Assembly (NCBI GenBank): GCA_964462125.1
Contig: CAYWXT010000028.1
Coordinates: forward strand, 1 to 32,724
Reading direction: 5' to 3'
From: JAWLFY01 sp964462125
GTDB taxonomy: Bacteria; Planctomycetota; Planctomycetia; Pirellulales; Pirellulaceae
DNA length: 32,724 bases
Numbering within the stretch: position 1 is the stretch's first letter; every line of letters begins with the position of its first letter. The notes under the pieces are model-generated. The model searched no databases, was not told the origin of the DNA, and saw only the letters and a program-made list of their open reading frames with translations. Position numbers and translations under genes: made by a program. Positions 22,499-29,581 of this stretch are shown here, one piece after another.

Positions 22499-22678
22499 CT
22501 AACTATCCGTCCCGTCCAGCGGTAGCTCTTGGTCGTCGTCATCAACTCGGACCACTGACAGGCATCGCAAGCCGAACGAACGCGACAGGGTTTGCAGGAC
22601 CGACCGAACGGCGATTGCGGCTTGGTCACCCAACACGCCTGGGTGAGATTGCAGTTCCACTCGGAATCTCTTGGTCAC
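22499..22678 (-). CDS. Small hypothetical protein overlapping the primase-polymerase gene
   Basis: 59 residues beginning at GTG 22678: MTKRFRVELQSHPGVLGDQA, then AIAVRSVLQTLSRSFGLRCL and an acidic tail. The GTGA overlap with the stop of the primase-polymerase gene is the same coupling seen throughout this operon. The pattern R-V-x-L ... A-V-R-x-x-L-x-x-L-x-R-x-F-G-L-R-C resembles small proteins I associate with planctomycete prophage-like regions. No function is known to me. The stop TAG is at 22499-22501, followed by about 50 non-coding bases before the next gene. Confidence 0.62.
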   Translation of the reverse strand: MTKRFRVELQSHPGVLGDQAAIAVRSVLQTLSRSFGLRCLSVVRVDDDDQELPLDGTDS

Positions 22679-23919
22679 TTCGTTGTCTCCGGTGCGGGGT
22701 AATTGCTGGACATGTGGATCAGTTGGTACTCGTTGGCGCGACCACGTTTCCCTCGTGTTCCGGCTTTCACCAGCCGAAGGAAACCGAGATCCCTTGCGTG
22801 CTTCACTCCCGAGATCGCGGTGACGTGCGTCATATCGCCCGCAACCACTGCGAGATCCCGAGACGACAGGTAGAACGTCCCTCCATCGGCGAGCAAGTCA
22901 GCGGCCACCAGAACCTCCAGAATGCGATCGAACTTCTCTCCTGCACGATGTCGTCGCATGTGCTCCGGGACCGTTACGTGGTTGACCAGCACCTTCAGAC
23001 GCGACAGGAAGGCCTTGCCGTTGTCCACTCGCCGAGTCATCGAAACGAACTCGGTCCAGTTGCTCATCCAGTCGTCGGTATTGCAGTGGTCGCCATAGCG
23101 ATCGAGCCACTCGCGCAGGACACGTTCGGCGAAATCGTCGTCGGGGTCATCAACATGTGCTTTCAAGTCCATCGCCAATCTCCACAGAGCGTTGTTGCGT
23201 TGTCCGGGTCCGGTGATGGCGTTGCTCTCCACCAGGAAACCCACCTCGGGGTCGTCTCCACCGGCATTCCCCCGGTCCCCCCCTGCATGCTTATGCTGAG
23301 GGTGCTGTGTAAAGTGCGCGTTTAGCCCCGTAAATTGCGGGGAAATCAGTCCGCTTTCCCTCAGATCGACGACAGGCAAACAGGGTCGCCCGTCATGGAC
23401 CCGCAGGGGAACCAGCCACTCGTATGTGTGTGGTTCAATCTCGTTGCCTGAGCGGTCCACTGACACCACCGAAGGCGGAGCGACGACGTACGTGCCGCAT
23501 CCCTTCAGTTCGCCGTCAGGGAGCGTCAGGGACGACGTGCAGCCATCCTTTGCGATCAGGTATTGGTGACAGCCTCGCCGAGTCCAAACCGTAGGGATCG
23601 AGTGCTTCAGCTCCGGGTGCTGCTCGGACCACTGGCGATAGGCTGTCGGCTCGTCCCAGTCACGAACAACCAATCCTCCGCTGACCCGCCCGCAAACCAC
23701 GCCAATGTTTCGCCGAGAACCTGGCGGCCACTGCTTGCGAATCCAATCGCTCGGCGGCAGTTCCCGTTGCCACCGCCCCCAGCGCTGGGTTGTCTGCTTT
23801 CGCCCGACATTCAACGGAATGACGCTCCACCCGAGATCGCGGTACAGCAAGGCGAGTTGGCGGCGGTCGGGGTCGTCCGCAGGGGTCGCCGGATCACGCT
23901 GGATGCAATTTTCCATCAT
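22675..23919 (-). CDS. Bifunctional primase-polymerase (archaeo-eukaryotic primase type) replication protein
   Basis: 414 residues. The N-terminal prim-pol domain shows LYRDLGWSVIPLNVGRKQ, then NIGVVCGRVSGGLVVRDWDE with the metal-binding Asp87 and Asp89, TRRGCHQYLI with the conserved His, and LKGCGTYVVAPPSV, which matches the (R/K)GxGGYVVAPPS motif. The C-terminal 200 residues contain a helical region (NALWRLAMDLKAHVDD) but no Walker ATPase, so no helicase is fused. Such enzymes start and extend primers for plasmid, phage and satellite replication, implying that the element replicates by itself when excised. The gene overlaps the ParB/Topo-VI-A-like gene upstream (ATGATG) and a 59-residue gene downstream. 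Confidence 0.85.
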   Translation of the reverse strand: MMENCIQRDPATPADDPDRRQLALLYRDLGWSVIPLNVGRKQTTQRWGRWQRELPPSDWIRKQWPPGSRRNIGVVCGRVSGGLVVRDWDEPTAYRQWSEQHPELKHSIPTVWTRRGCHQYLIAKDGCTSSLTLPDGELKGCGTYVVAPPSVVSVDRSGNEIEPHTYEWLVPLRVHDGRPCLPVVDLRESGLISPQFTGLNAHFTQHPQHKHAGGDRGNAGGDDPEVGFLVESNAITGPGQRNNALWRLAMDLKAHVDDPDDDFAERVLREWLDRYGDHCNTDDWMSNWTEFVSMTRRVDNGKAFLSRLKVLVNHVTVPEHMRRHRAGEKFDRILEVLVAADLLADGGTFYLSSRDLAVVAGDMTHVTAISGVKHARDLGFLRLVKAGTRGKRGRANEYQLIHMSSNYPAPETTK

Positions 23920-25334
23920 GGTGAAATATTGAACGACTCGACGATTTCACGGCGTATTTCCGCCAGTTCCCTCGCCTCGACCCGCTCACGGGAAACGCAA
24001 GCCCGGTACAGGTCCATCTCCAGGTTTTCTTCGATGGCAGCCCGTACCCGCTCTTGCAGATATTTCGGCGGCAGAGACTCCAGTTCCCATGTTTTCGTGC
24101 CTCCCGTCTGCTTCACGAACTTCTTGAATCGGGACGACGACTCCTTCGCTGGGTTGAAGTCCTCCGCCAAGTCCAGGTCGTCGATCTGTTCTCGTTTGAC
24201 GCCCACTCGGTGATAGTCCACGGGAACTCCCCACAGATCGCGTAGGCTTCGAATCGCGTCATCGGCGAGATCAAGTCCCTCGGGGTCGTAGTCGCTCGCC
24301 ACGATTAGCGTCATCGCCGACTTGCCCGATTGCTGATACCGTTGTGCGATGTCACGCCACACCGGCAGGGACGCATATCCTCGCCCGAGGGTCAGCGGGA
24401 TGTAGTACTCCTTGCAGATCGGCCGAAGGATTCCCAGCATCGTGGATTTCTCGCCGAGCACCTCGATGTGCCGGGGCTGGTCCAACTGCCGATCGCGGTG
24501 ATAGCCCACAAGGAACCCGTCCATTTCAGATTCCAGGAACTCCGCGAGATTGCTGAACCCTCGAAACTCATACATCGGTCGGGTCGGATCGTCGATCGCC
24601 TCCATGGGGATGTCACCCGAATAGCGACCTTGCGTGCATAATGCGACCAGAGCCTCATAAGACGTTTTGTTGTTCCTATAGCGATAATGCTCGGAATCAA
24701 ACTTGCTTCGCTTCGGTGCATAGGTCAGCGGCGGTTTGTTCAGCAAGTTGTAGTGAATCTGCCGAATCGTTAGCGGCCAGAAATCATCAAGATCATTTAC
24801 AACTGAGACAACCGCAGTTAGGAACTCTTGCTTCGCTTCACTAATCTTGCGAATAGATTTCGTCCCGCTGACAACGACGAAATCAGCATCCCCTCGAACG
24901 CTCGATTCCCGATAGCTTCTTAGTAGACTGCTTGGATCGTCATCTGCGTTTCGTAGCAGTGCCTCCTTTAATAGAGAGGCACCTGTCTTGATACGTTGCG
25001 GATTGTATTCCGTTAGTATCCTATGCCACTGATCCAGATTCTCCGCTCTTGTGAACGACACTCGGCGAACTGGGATCGTCTCTTGCTTGTCATCGAAGCA
25101 GTACGCGAAGAATCGGCGGTGACCGGAGACGATATAGTTGTCGGCGGAGACGATGATCGGCTCAGCCAGCCCTCGTTGCTGGACACTCTCGATCAGTTTT
25201 TGCATCTCCCCGTCGTGCTTCACCTCGCCGTAGATTTCGTCGTTCTCGGGGGAGGGGCGAATTTCATCGACGGGCACGAACTCGACCGAGTACGGATCGC
25301 GCGTCTGGTCTGTATCGTCAGCCTCGACTATCAT
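23916..25334 (-). CDS. ParB-N domain fused to a topoisomerase VI subunit A / Spo11-like protein
   Basis: 472 residues. Residues of about 15-95 form a ParB N-terminal domain (VEFVPVDEIRPSPEN; IVSADNYIVSGHRRFFAYCF with the GHRR box). After a linker, residues of about 165-250 resemble the 5Y-CAP domain of Topo VI A: WPLTIRQIHYNLLN with candidate catalytic Tyr195. Residues of about 288-372 look like a Toprim domain, with HIEVLGEKSTMLGIL (Glu295) and LIVASDYDPEGLDLADDA (Asp348 and Asp350), comparable to the DxDPxG of Spo11. No B subunit is present. Bacterial Topo mini-A proteins of mobile elements are the closest known type. Roles in replication, partition or programmed cleavage are conceivable. 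It overlaps the primase-polymerase gene. Confidence 0.72.
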   Translation of the reverse strand: MIVEADDTDQTRDPYSVEFVPVDEIRPSPENDEIYGEVKHDGEMQKLIESVQQRGLAEPIIVSADNYIVSGHRRFFAYCFDDKQETIPVRRVSFTRAENLDQWHRILTEYNPQRIKTGASLLKEALLRNADDDPSSLLRSYRESSVRGDADFVVVSGTKSIRKISEAKQEFLTAVVSVVNDLDDFWPLTIRQIHYNLLNKPPLTYAPKRSKFDSEHYRYRNNKTSYEALVALCTQGRYSGDIPMEAIDDPTRPMYEFRGFSNLAEFLESEMDGFLVGYHRDRQLDQPRHIEVLGEKSTMLGILRPICKEYYIPLTLGRGYASLPVWRDIAQRYQQSGKSAMTLIVASDYDPEGLDLADDAIRSLRDLWGVPVDYHRVGVKREQIDDLDLAEDFNPAKESSSRFKKFVKQTGGTKTWELESLPPKYLQERVRAAIEENLEMDLYRACVSRERVEARELAEIRREIVESFNISP

Positions 25335-25367
25335 GCGGGTGTCATCCGTGCGTGTGCTGCGTACGAT

Positions 25368-25544
25368 TCAGCGGCTCGATCCTTCTCCGGGGTCGAGCCG
25401 TTTTTTGTTGGGTGGCGCCGCATCCTGCCGATCCTCGCGGCGGACGGCGGCAGACGGCGGATCCGGCAGACTCAGCAGCAGCCGGGCGAGTGCCGAGATT
25501 TCGGCTTCGGACGGCTCGCTATCGCTGGGGATCACGTCGATCAC
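25368..25544 (-). CDS. Small hypothetical protein
   Basis: 58 residues from GTG at 25544, which overlaps the stop of the preceding gene as GTGA and has GGGAG seven bases upstream. It reads MIDVIPSDSEPSEAEISALA, then RLLLSLPDPPSAAVRR and a basic, Pro-rich end. The SEAEISALARLLLSL helix is of a kind common in small planctomycete prophage genes. No function is known. A plus-strand terminator hairpin coincides with its last codons. Confidence 0.6.
   Translation of the reverse strand: MIDVIPSDSEPSEAEISALARLLLSLPDPPSAAVRREDRQDAAPPNKKRLDPGEGSSR
25372..25406 (+). terminator. Plus-strand rho-independent terminator overlapping a minus-strand gene end
   Basis: CGGCTCGATCC (25372-25382) pairs with GGGTCGAGCCG over 11 bp (one U-G), and TTTTTT follows at 25401-25406 on the plus strand. 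The minus strand has no T-run after the hairpin. No plus-strand gene is seen upstream, so it may stop antisense transcription. Confidence 0.55.
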
Positions 25545-25741
25545 GATGTGGCTCCCGTCTCCTGTAGCTCTCGCTCCTGCTCGTCATCCGGCTCGGTGAA
25601 CCGAAGCACGATCCCGAATCGGGACCGGAGCACCCGGCGGGCACTGGCCAACAAAGCACGATCACCGACTCGGTGAGCTGCTCGGGCGATGGCCACCAGG
25701 TCCGCAGGGGACGTGAAGCGGTCAGAAGATGTCCTAGGCAT
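25541..25741 (-). CDS. Small hypothetical protein, first gene of the replication operon
   Basis: 66 residues beginning MPRTSSDRFTSPADLVAIAR, followed by AAHRVGDRALLASARRVLRS and RFGIVLRFTEPDDEQERE. The two-helix pattern SPADLVAIARAAxxxGDRxLxxxARRxLxxxxGI is one I associate with small planctomycete mobile-element genes without assigned function. ATG at 25741 is preferred, with GAGGG seven bases upstream; another ATG lies two codons earlier. It overlaps the next gene by GTGA and lies downstream of a terminator, so the replication operon promoter is expected between 25742 and 25815. Confidence 0.68.
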   Translation of the reverse strand: MPRTSSDRFTSPADLVAIARAAHRVGDRALLASARRVLRSRFGIVLRFTEPDDEQERELQETGATS

Positions 25742-25814
25742 TGGCATTCCCTCGATTGCGATGGGTGTTTGCCTAGGAAAAAAATTGAGGGTGGAATTAA
25801 GGGTGCCCAAAACG

Positions 25815-25862
25815 AAAAAACGCCAAGTCCCTTATAGGAAACTCGGCGTCAAGAATTTTTTT
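25815..25862 (-). terminator. Terminator after the 211-residue gene, possibly bidirectional
   Basis: On the minus strand ACGCC (25849-25845) pairs with GGCGT (25824-25820), with further imperfect pairing inside (AGT / ACT), and TTTTTT follows at 25820-25815. On the plus strand a T-run starts six bases after the same stem (25856-25862). It lies 36 bp after the stop of the gene at 25898. Confidence 0.65.
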
Positions 25863-25897
25863 GATTGAGGGTCGGCGGCGTTGTTTTTGAGGGTCCC

Positions 25898-26533
25898 CTA
25901 AATCTCCTTGATCTGCTTCGCCCGCCTACGCTTTTCCTCTTTCTTCATGCCCCGGATTTCATCCCACATTGGCAGACCCCGGTAGACGTGAGGGACGGAG
26001 CAACCGAGAAACTCGGCCCAATCATTGGCCGTCCACTGAATCCGCCTCGGGTCGTCGTCCACCGCCTGCCTCATCCGCTCGTTGGCGGTCAGCCCGCTGT
26101 CGCTATCGCCGGCAGCAGGGGCGTTGCTCATCGGCTTGGTCCGTTTCTCGGGGATCACCAGCCCCTCCACCCGGTCGCAAAGGACCGGCAGTTCCTTAGC
26201 CGCTTCCCTGATTGCATTCTCGGCGTCTTGCTCGGTCCAGTCGTCGCAGTAGTCGAGCCCACCGCGTTTGAGTGTCCGCCACGAGGACACCGCTAGGAGG
26301 TGCTGCCCTATTTGGTCCAGAGCCTCGCCTGTTTCGGTAGCAATGCGCTGCCCATCACGGTACGTGTAGTCGGATTTCTTCCACGGATCGAACGGCAGTC
26401 CAGCCGCAATCAGGAACGCCCTGATTTCGCGTTCCAGCCCGTCAGGCAATCGTCCTCGCATCAAAGCCCCTCGCGGAGAATTGAGCCGTTCTGCGAATCC
26501 TCGGACAGCGGTAATGATCTCGGTCTTGTTCAT
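25898..26533 (-). CDS. Hypothetical protein with C-terminal helix-turn-helix-like segment
   Basis: 211 residues starting MNKTEIITAVRGFAERLNSP. The first 60 residues look helical and contain LPDGLEREIRAFLIAAGLPF. The middle is acidic (YCDDWTEQDAENAIREAAKE). Residues of about 168-190 (TANDWAEFLGCSVPHVYRGL) resemble a winged helix or helix-turn-helix. The very basic C-terminus (MKKEEKRRRAKQIKEI) fits DNA binding. It is the gene nearest the right end of the element, is transcribed away from nfo, and has its own terminator, so a regulator of the element is a reasonable guess. No family is recognised. AGGAAA precedes the ATG. Confidence 0.72.
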   Translation of the reverse strand: MNKTEIITAVRGFAERLNSPRGALMRGRLPDGLEREIRAFLIAAGLPFDPWKKSDYTYRDGQRIATETGEALDQIGQHLLAVSSWRTLKRGGLDYCDDWTEQDAENAIREAAKELPVLCDRVEGLVIPEKRTKPMSNAPAAGDSDSGLTANERMRQAVDDDPRRIQWTANDWAEFLGCSVPHVYRGLPMWDEIRGMKKEEKRRRAKQIKEI

Positions 26534-26695
26534 CGTCGTTTCCTTTGGTTGCTCGGCTGGCTGGACCCGATCACCGCAAGGAAACGAACGTGAACGGGTC
26601 CAGCCGCGCGGGGGATCAAGCCCGCTAGCCGATGTCGATTGTCGTCGTTTACGATTTCGCGGGCAATCGTCGCCCTCCAGTCAACGGCTCCTTCG

Positions 26696-27631
26696 ATGAC
26701 ACTCCTGCTCGGTTCTCACGTCAGCACCCAAGGCGGCTTCAGTCGTGCCGTTCAGCGTGCTGTTGATGTCGATTGTGATTGCCTCCAGGTGTTCGTGTCT
26801 CCGCCTCGTCAGTGGCCGGTCAAGCGGCTGGACGAAGCGGGAGACGGTTACAAGCCTGTTCGACGCTTGACCAAGAACAACAACCAGTGGGCGGCCAAGC
26901 CGCTGACGGCGGAGGCGATATCGCGCTGGAAGGAGGCGTTTGCCGCCTCGGGGCTACAGGGGCCGATCGCGCATGCGTCCTACCTGATCAATCTGGCCTC
27001 CCCCGACGACGCCCTGTTTCAGAAGTCGATCGACGCACTGGTGGTCGAACTCGAGCGTGCCAACGCGCTGGAGCTGGAGGGGCTGGTCGTTCATCCCGGG
27101 GCCTACACGACGAGTGACGAACAGAGCGGGTTGCGGCGGATCGTCGATGGGGTCACCGAGGGACTGGGGCGGGTGGAGCCCGGGTCGTGCCGGTTGCTGC
27201 TGGAGAATACGGCGGGCCAGGGGAGTTGTTTGGGCCACCAGATCGAACAGCTCGCCGCGATTTGGGACGGGGTTGACCAGCCGGAGCGGTTGGGGATTTG
27301 CCTCGATACCTGCCATGCCTTCGCCGCCGGTTACGAGATCAACAATCCTGCCGGGCTGCGGGAACTGACCGACCGGTTGCGGGACCAACTCCCGGCAGCG
27401 TCGGTGCGGGCGCTGCACCTGAATGACAGCAAGAAGCCGCTGGGCAGCCGGGTCGACCGCCACGAGCACATCGGGCGCGGAGAGATCGGCTTGGACGGGT
27501 TCCGGCTGGTCCTCGGCGATCCCCTGTTTTGCGAGCTTCCCGGTTACCTGGAGACCGAGAAGGGGACCGACGAGGAATCGGGGGAGCCATGGGACCGGGT
27601 CAACCTGCGGGTGCTGCGGGAACTCGTTTGA
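26696..27631 (+). CDS. nfo: Endonuclease IV, host gene repaired by an element-borne 5' end
   Basis: 311 residues. Codons 1-58 are element DNA (MTLLLGSHVSTQGGFSRAVQ onwards); from Thr59 (TKNNNQWAAKPL) the sequence is host nfo. Metal-site motifs are all in the host part: PIAHASYLINLASP, GLVVHPGAY, RLLLENTAGQG, GICLDTCHAFAAGY, ALHLNDSKKPLGSRVDRHEH and the late CELPGYLETE. The enzyme cuts DNA at abasic sites in base excision repair. Compared with the uninterrupted host form (285 residues) there is a 25-residue insertion, VSPPRQWPVKRLD onwards, that repeats the DNA-binding loop normally given once by TKNNNQW. Whether the fusion is active is unknown. No clear ribosome-binding site precedes the ATG, unlike the stranded host start. 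Confidence 0.9.
   Translation: MTLLLGSHVSTQGGFSRAVQRAVDVDCDCLQVFVSPPRQWPVKRLDEAGDGYKPVRRLTKNNNQWAAKPLTAEAISRWKEAFAASGLQGPIAHASYLINLASPDDALFQKSIDALVVELERANALELEGLVVHPGAYTTSDEQSGLRRIVDGVTEGLGRVEPGSCRLLLENTAGQGSCLGHQIEQLAAIWDGVDQPERLGICLDTCHAFAAGYEINNPAGLRELTDRLRDQLPAASVRALHLNDSKKPLGSRVDRHEHIGRGEIGLDGFRLVLGDPLFCELPGYLETEKGTDEESGEPWDRVNLRVLRELV
26855..26886. other. Right attachment junction (attR)
   Basis: The element half is CCTGTTCGACGCTTG (26855-26869), followed by the AC dinucleotide (26870-26871) and the host half CAAGAACAACAACCAG. Element halves from both ends rejoin into a 32-bp attP with 9-bp outer arms (CCTGTTCGA / TCGAACAGG), inner CTTG / CAAG and AC at the exact centre. Confidence 0.85.
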
Positions 27632-27703
27632 ATCGAAGAAGCGAATGATTGCGGCACGAGGCGGCATTCCCCCGCCGAGTCTCCCCCTGAGGCGAATCTG
27701 TTT

Positions 27704-27709
27704 TATAAT
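27704..27709 (+). promoter_or_regulatory. Consensus -10 box (TATAAT) before the TIM-barrel gene
   Basis: TATAAT at 27704-27709 lies 35 bp before the ATG at 27744. No good -35 hexamer is found at the usual distance, so this is only a candidate promoter. Confidence 0.35.
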
Positions 27710-27743
27710 CGAAGCGGGTCGTGCCTTTTACCGGAGAGTCTTG

Positions 27744-28667
27744 ATGAGCAACCGACGTCAATTCCTGCAGCTGAGCGGTGCGGCCGCCGTCGCCGCGACG
27801 TTCCCACCGGCCCCCGGGTTGGCCGCAGCGGCCGAGGACTCTGGCGATGATGCCAAACCTTGGTTGCTGAAGTCACTCAAGATCGGCATGATCGAGGTGC
27901 CGGGGTCCTTGACCGATAAGTTCAACGCGGCGAAGGATGCTGGCTTTCAGGGGGTCGAACTGAATGCCCCGGGGTTCGACATCGCCGAGGCAAACGAGGC
28001 GTCGAAAGCGAGCGGGCTGACCATCGACGGAACCGTGGGGGCGGACCACTGGCAGGTGCGGCACAGCGACCCGGACCCCGATTTACGTGCCCAAGCACTC
28101 AAGAGTCTCCGTGAGGGGTTGGAGGCGACGGCGAAGGTTGGCGCCAACACGTTGTTGCTCGTCCCTGCCCATGGCAAAGACGGCTCGTTCGACGAAGTGT
28201 ACGAGCGGTCGATGGCCAACATCCGCCAAGCCCTCCCCGATGCTGAGCGGCTGGGGGTCAAGATTTTGCTCGAGAATGTCTGGAATCACTTTCTGTATGA
28301 CCACGACGGCGGACCGGATCAGTCGGCCGAGCCGCTGGCCCAATACGTCGACGCCTTCGATTCTCCCTGGGTCGGAGTCCAGTTCGACATCGGCAATCAT
28401 TGGAAATACGGAGACCCCGCCGCGTGGATCCGTACGCTCGAGGATCGGATCAAGAAGCTCGACGCCAAGGGCTTTTCTCGGAAAACCAACAGCTTCACCA
28501 AAATCACCGAGGGCGACATCAATTGGGAGTCCGTTCGGGAGGCACTTCGCGAGATCGGATTCACCGGTTGGGTGGCAGCCGAGGTCAGTGGCGGAGATTC
28601 AGAACGGCTCGCCGAGATCAGCCAACACCTGGAAACGGCGCTGCACTGCAGCGAAGGCATCTCGTGA
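27744..28667 (+). CDS. Exported xylose-isomerase-like TIM-barrel protein (sugar phosphate isomerase/epimerase family)
   Basis: 307 residues. The N-terminus MSNRRQFLQLSGAAAVAATF has the twin-arginine pattern (NRRQFL) and an Ala-rich hydrophobic core, so export in folded form by Tat is likely. The mature part is an AP-endonuclease-2-like TIM barrel: GFQGVELNAPGFD, NTLLLVPAHGKDGSFDEVY, LGVKILLENVWNHFL, WVGVQFDIGNHWKYGDP and FTGWVAAEVSGGD, with Glu, Asp, His and Glu residues placed as in metal-dependent sugar isomerases/epimerases. The substrate is unknown; planctomycetes have many such genes. GGAGAG seven bases before the ATG fixes the start although the frame is open further upstream. The stop overlaps the rsmH start as GTGA. 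Confidence 0.88.
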   Translation: MSNRRQFLQLSGAAAVAATFPPAPGLAAAAEDSGDDAKPWLLKSLKIGMIEVPGSLTDKFNAAKDAGFQGVELNAPGFDIAEANEASKASGLTIDGTVGADHWQVRHSDPDPDLRAQALKSLREGLEATAKVGANTLLLVPAHGKDGSFDEVYERSMANIRQALPDAERLGVKILLENVWNHFLYDHDGGPDQSAEPLAQYVDAFDSPWVGVQFDIGNHWKYGDPAAWIRTLEDRIKKLDAKGFSRKTNSFTKITEGDINWESVREALREIGFTGWVAAEVSGGDSERLAEISQHLETALHCSEGIS

Positions 28668-29581
28668 CGGCGAAGCCGGCTCCCGACGCCTCCTCAGGTG
28701 CGGGCCCCCCGATTCATCGCGCGGTGATGCCCGACGAGATCGTTCGTTGGCTCGCCGCGGTTTCGCCGCAGCTGATTCTCGACGGGACCTATGGCGGTGG
28801 AGGGCACGCGGCGCGATTGCTGGAAACCTTGCCGAAAGGGGCGGGGCGACTGATCGGGATTGACCGCGACCCGGCGGTGATCCGGCGGGTCGAAGGTGAA
28901 GACCACGATCCTCGATTGACCGTCTTTCTCGGTAGCTATGAACGGGCTCCCGAGGCGCTCCGGCGGTTGGAACTCCCCGCTGCCGATGCGGCCCTGCTCG
29001 ACCTGGGACTTTCCAGCGACCAGTTGCACGATTCGACGCGCGGATTCAGTTTTCTTGCCGAAGGACCGCTCGACCTGCGATACGATCCCGAGTCGGGGGC
29101 ACCTGCCCACGCCTGGCTCGACCGGCACGCGGAGCGAGAGATTGCTGACGCGATCTACCGGTACGGCGAGGAGCGTTACAGTCGGCGGGTCGCGCGGGAG
29201 ATCGTTCAGCGGGCGCGGCAGCGTCGTCCGGTACGCGAGGTGCCGGAGTTGGTCGAGATCTGCTGTCGCTGCGTCCCACGGAGCCGCCACCACGACATTC
29301 ATCCGGCGACCCGAACGTTCCAGGCCTTGCGGATCGTGGTCAACGACGAGCTAGGCGTCTTGGAGCGGACCCTGGCGACCGCCCCGGACTGGATCCGCCC
29401 CGGCGGGCGGCTGGCGGTGATCAGCTTCCACTCCTTGGAAGACCGCCTGGTCAAGCACGCGTTCCGTGCCGACGATCGCTGGGAGGTCCTCACGCCGAAG
29501 CCGCTTCGCGCCGAATCGGTTGAGGTCGCGGCGAACCCGCGCAGCCGCAGCGCCAAGCTACGCGTCGCCGAGCGGCGTTAG
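28664..29581 (+). CDS. rsmH: 16S rRNA (cytosine1402-N4)-methyltransferase RsmH
   Basis: 305 residues. Family motifs are HRAVMPDEIVRWL, the SAM-binding ILDGTYGGGGHAARLLE, GRLIGIDRDP, ALLDLGLSSDQLHDSTRGFS and GRLAVISFHSLEDRLVKHAF. The enzyme methylates C1402 in the decoding centre of 16S rRNA. In most bacteria it lies between mraZ and ftsL in the division/cell-wall cluster. Neither gene is here, in line with the unusual division machinery of planctomycetes. The GTG at 28664 overlaps the preceding stop as GTGA. The frame is open upstream but overlaps that gene. Confidence 0.95.
   Translation: MTAKPAPDASSGAGPPIHRAVMPDEIVRWLAAVSPQLILDGTYGGGGHAARLLETLPKGAGRLIGIDRDPAVIRRVEGEDHDPRLTVFLGSYERAPEALRRLELPAADAALLDLGLSSDQLHDSTRGFSFLAEGPLDLRYDPESGAPAHAWLDRHAEREIADAIYRYGEERYSRRVAREIVQRARQRRPVREVPELVEICCRCVPRSRHHDIHPATRTFQALRIVVNDELGVLERTLATAPDWIRPGGRLAVISFHSLEDRLVKHAFRADDRWEVLTPKPLRAESVEVAANPRSRSAKLRVAERR

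Larger units (their letters stand above)
15955..26871. mobile_element. 10.9-kb serine-recombinase integrative element in nfo (candidate phage satellite)
   Basis: Both ends lie in nfo sequence and share ACCAAGAA (15955-15962 and 26870-26877). The integrase gene abuts the left end. Every element gene is on the minus strand, whereas the flanking chromosomal genes are plus. The content is: integrase; three coupled small genes; a palindrome-bearing repeat array; a terminase-small-subunit-like operon; coiled-coil and HEAGH proteins; a primase-polymerase; a ParB / topoisomerase-VI-A-like fusion; small unknown genes. No large terminase, portal, capsid, tail, lysis or conjugation gene is seen. Size and content resemble phage-inducible chromosomal islands (integrase, primase, TerS, no structural genes), but the assignment as a satellite is inference. 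A replicating genomic island or decayed prophage is the alternative. Confidence 0.9.
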
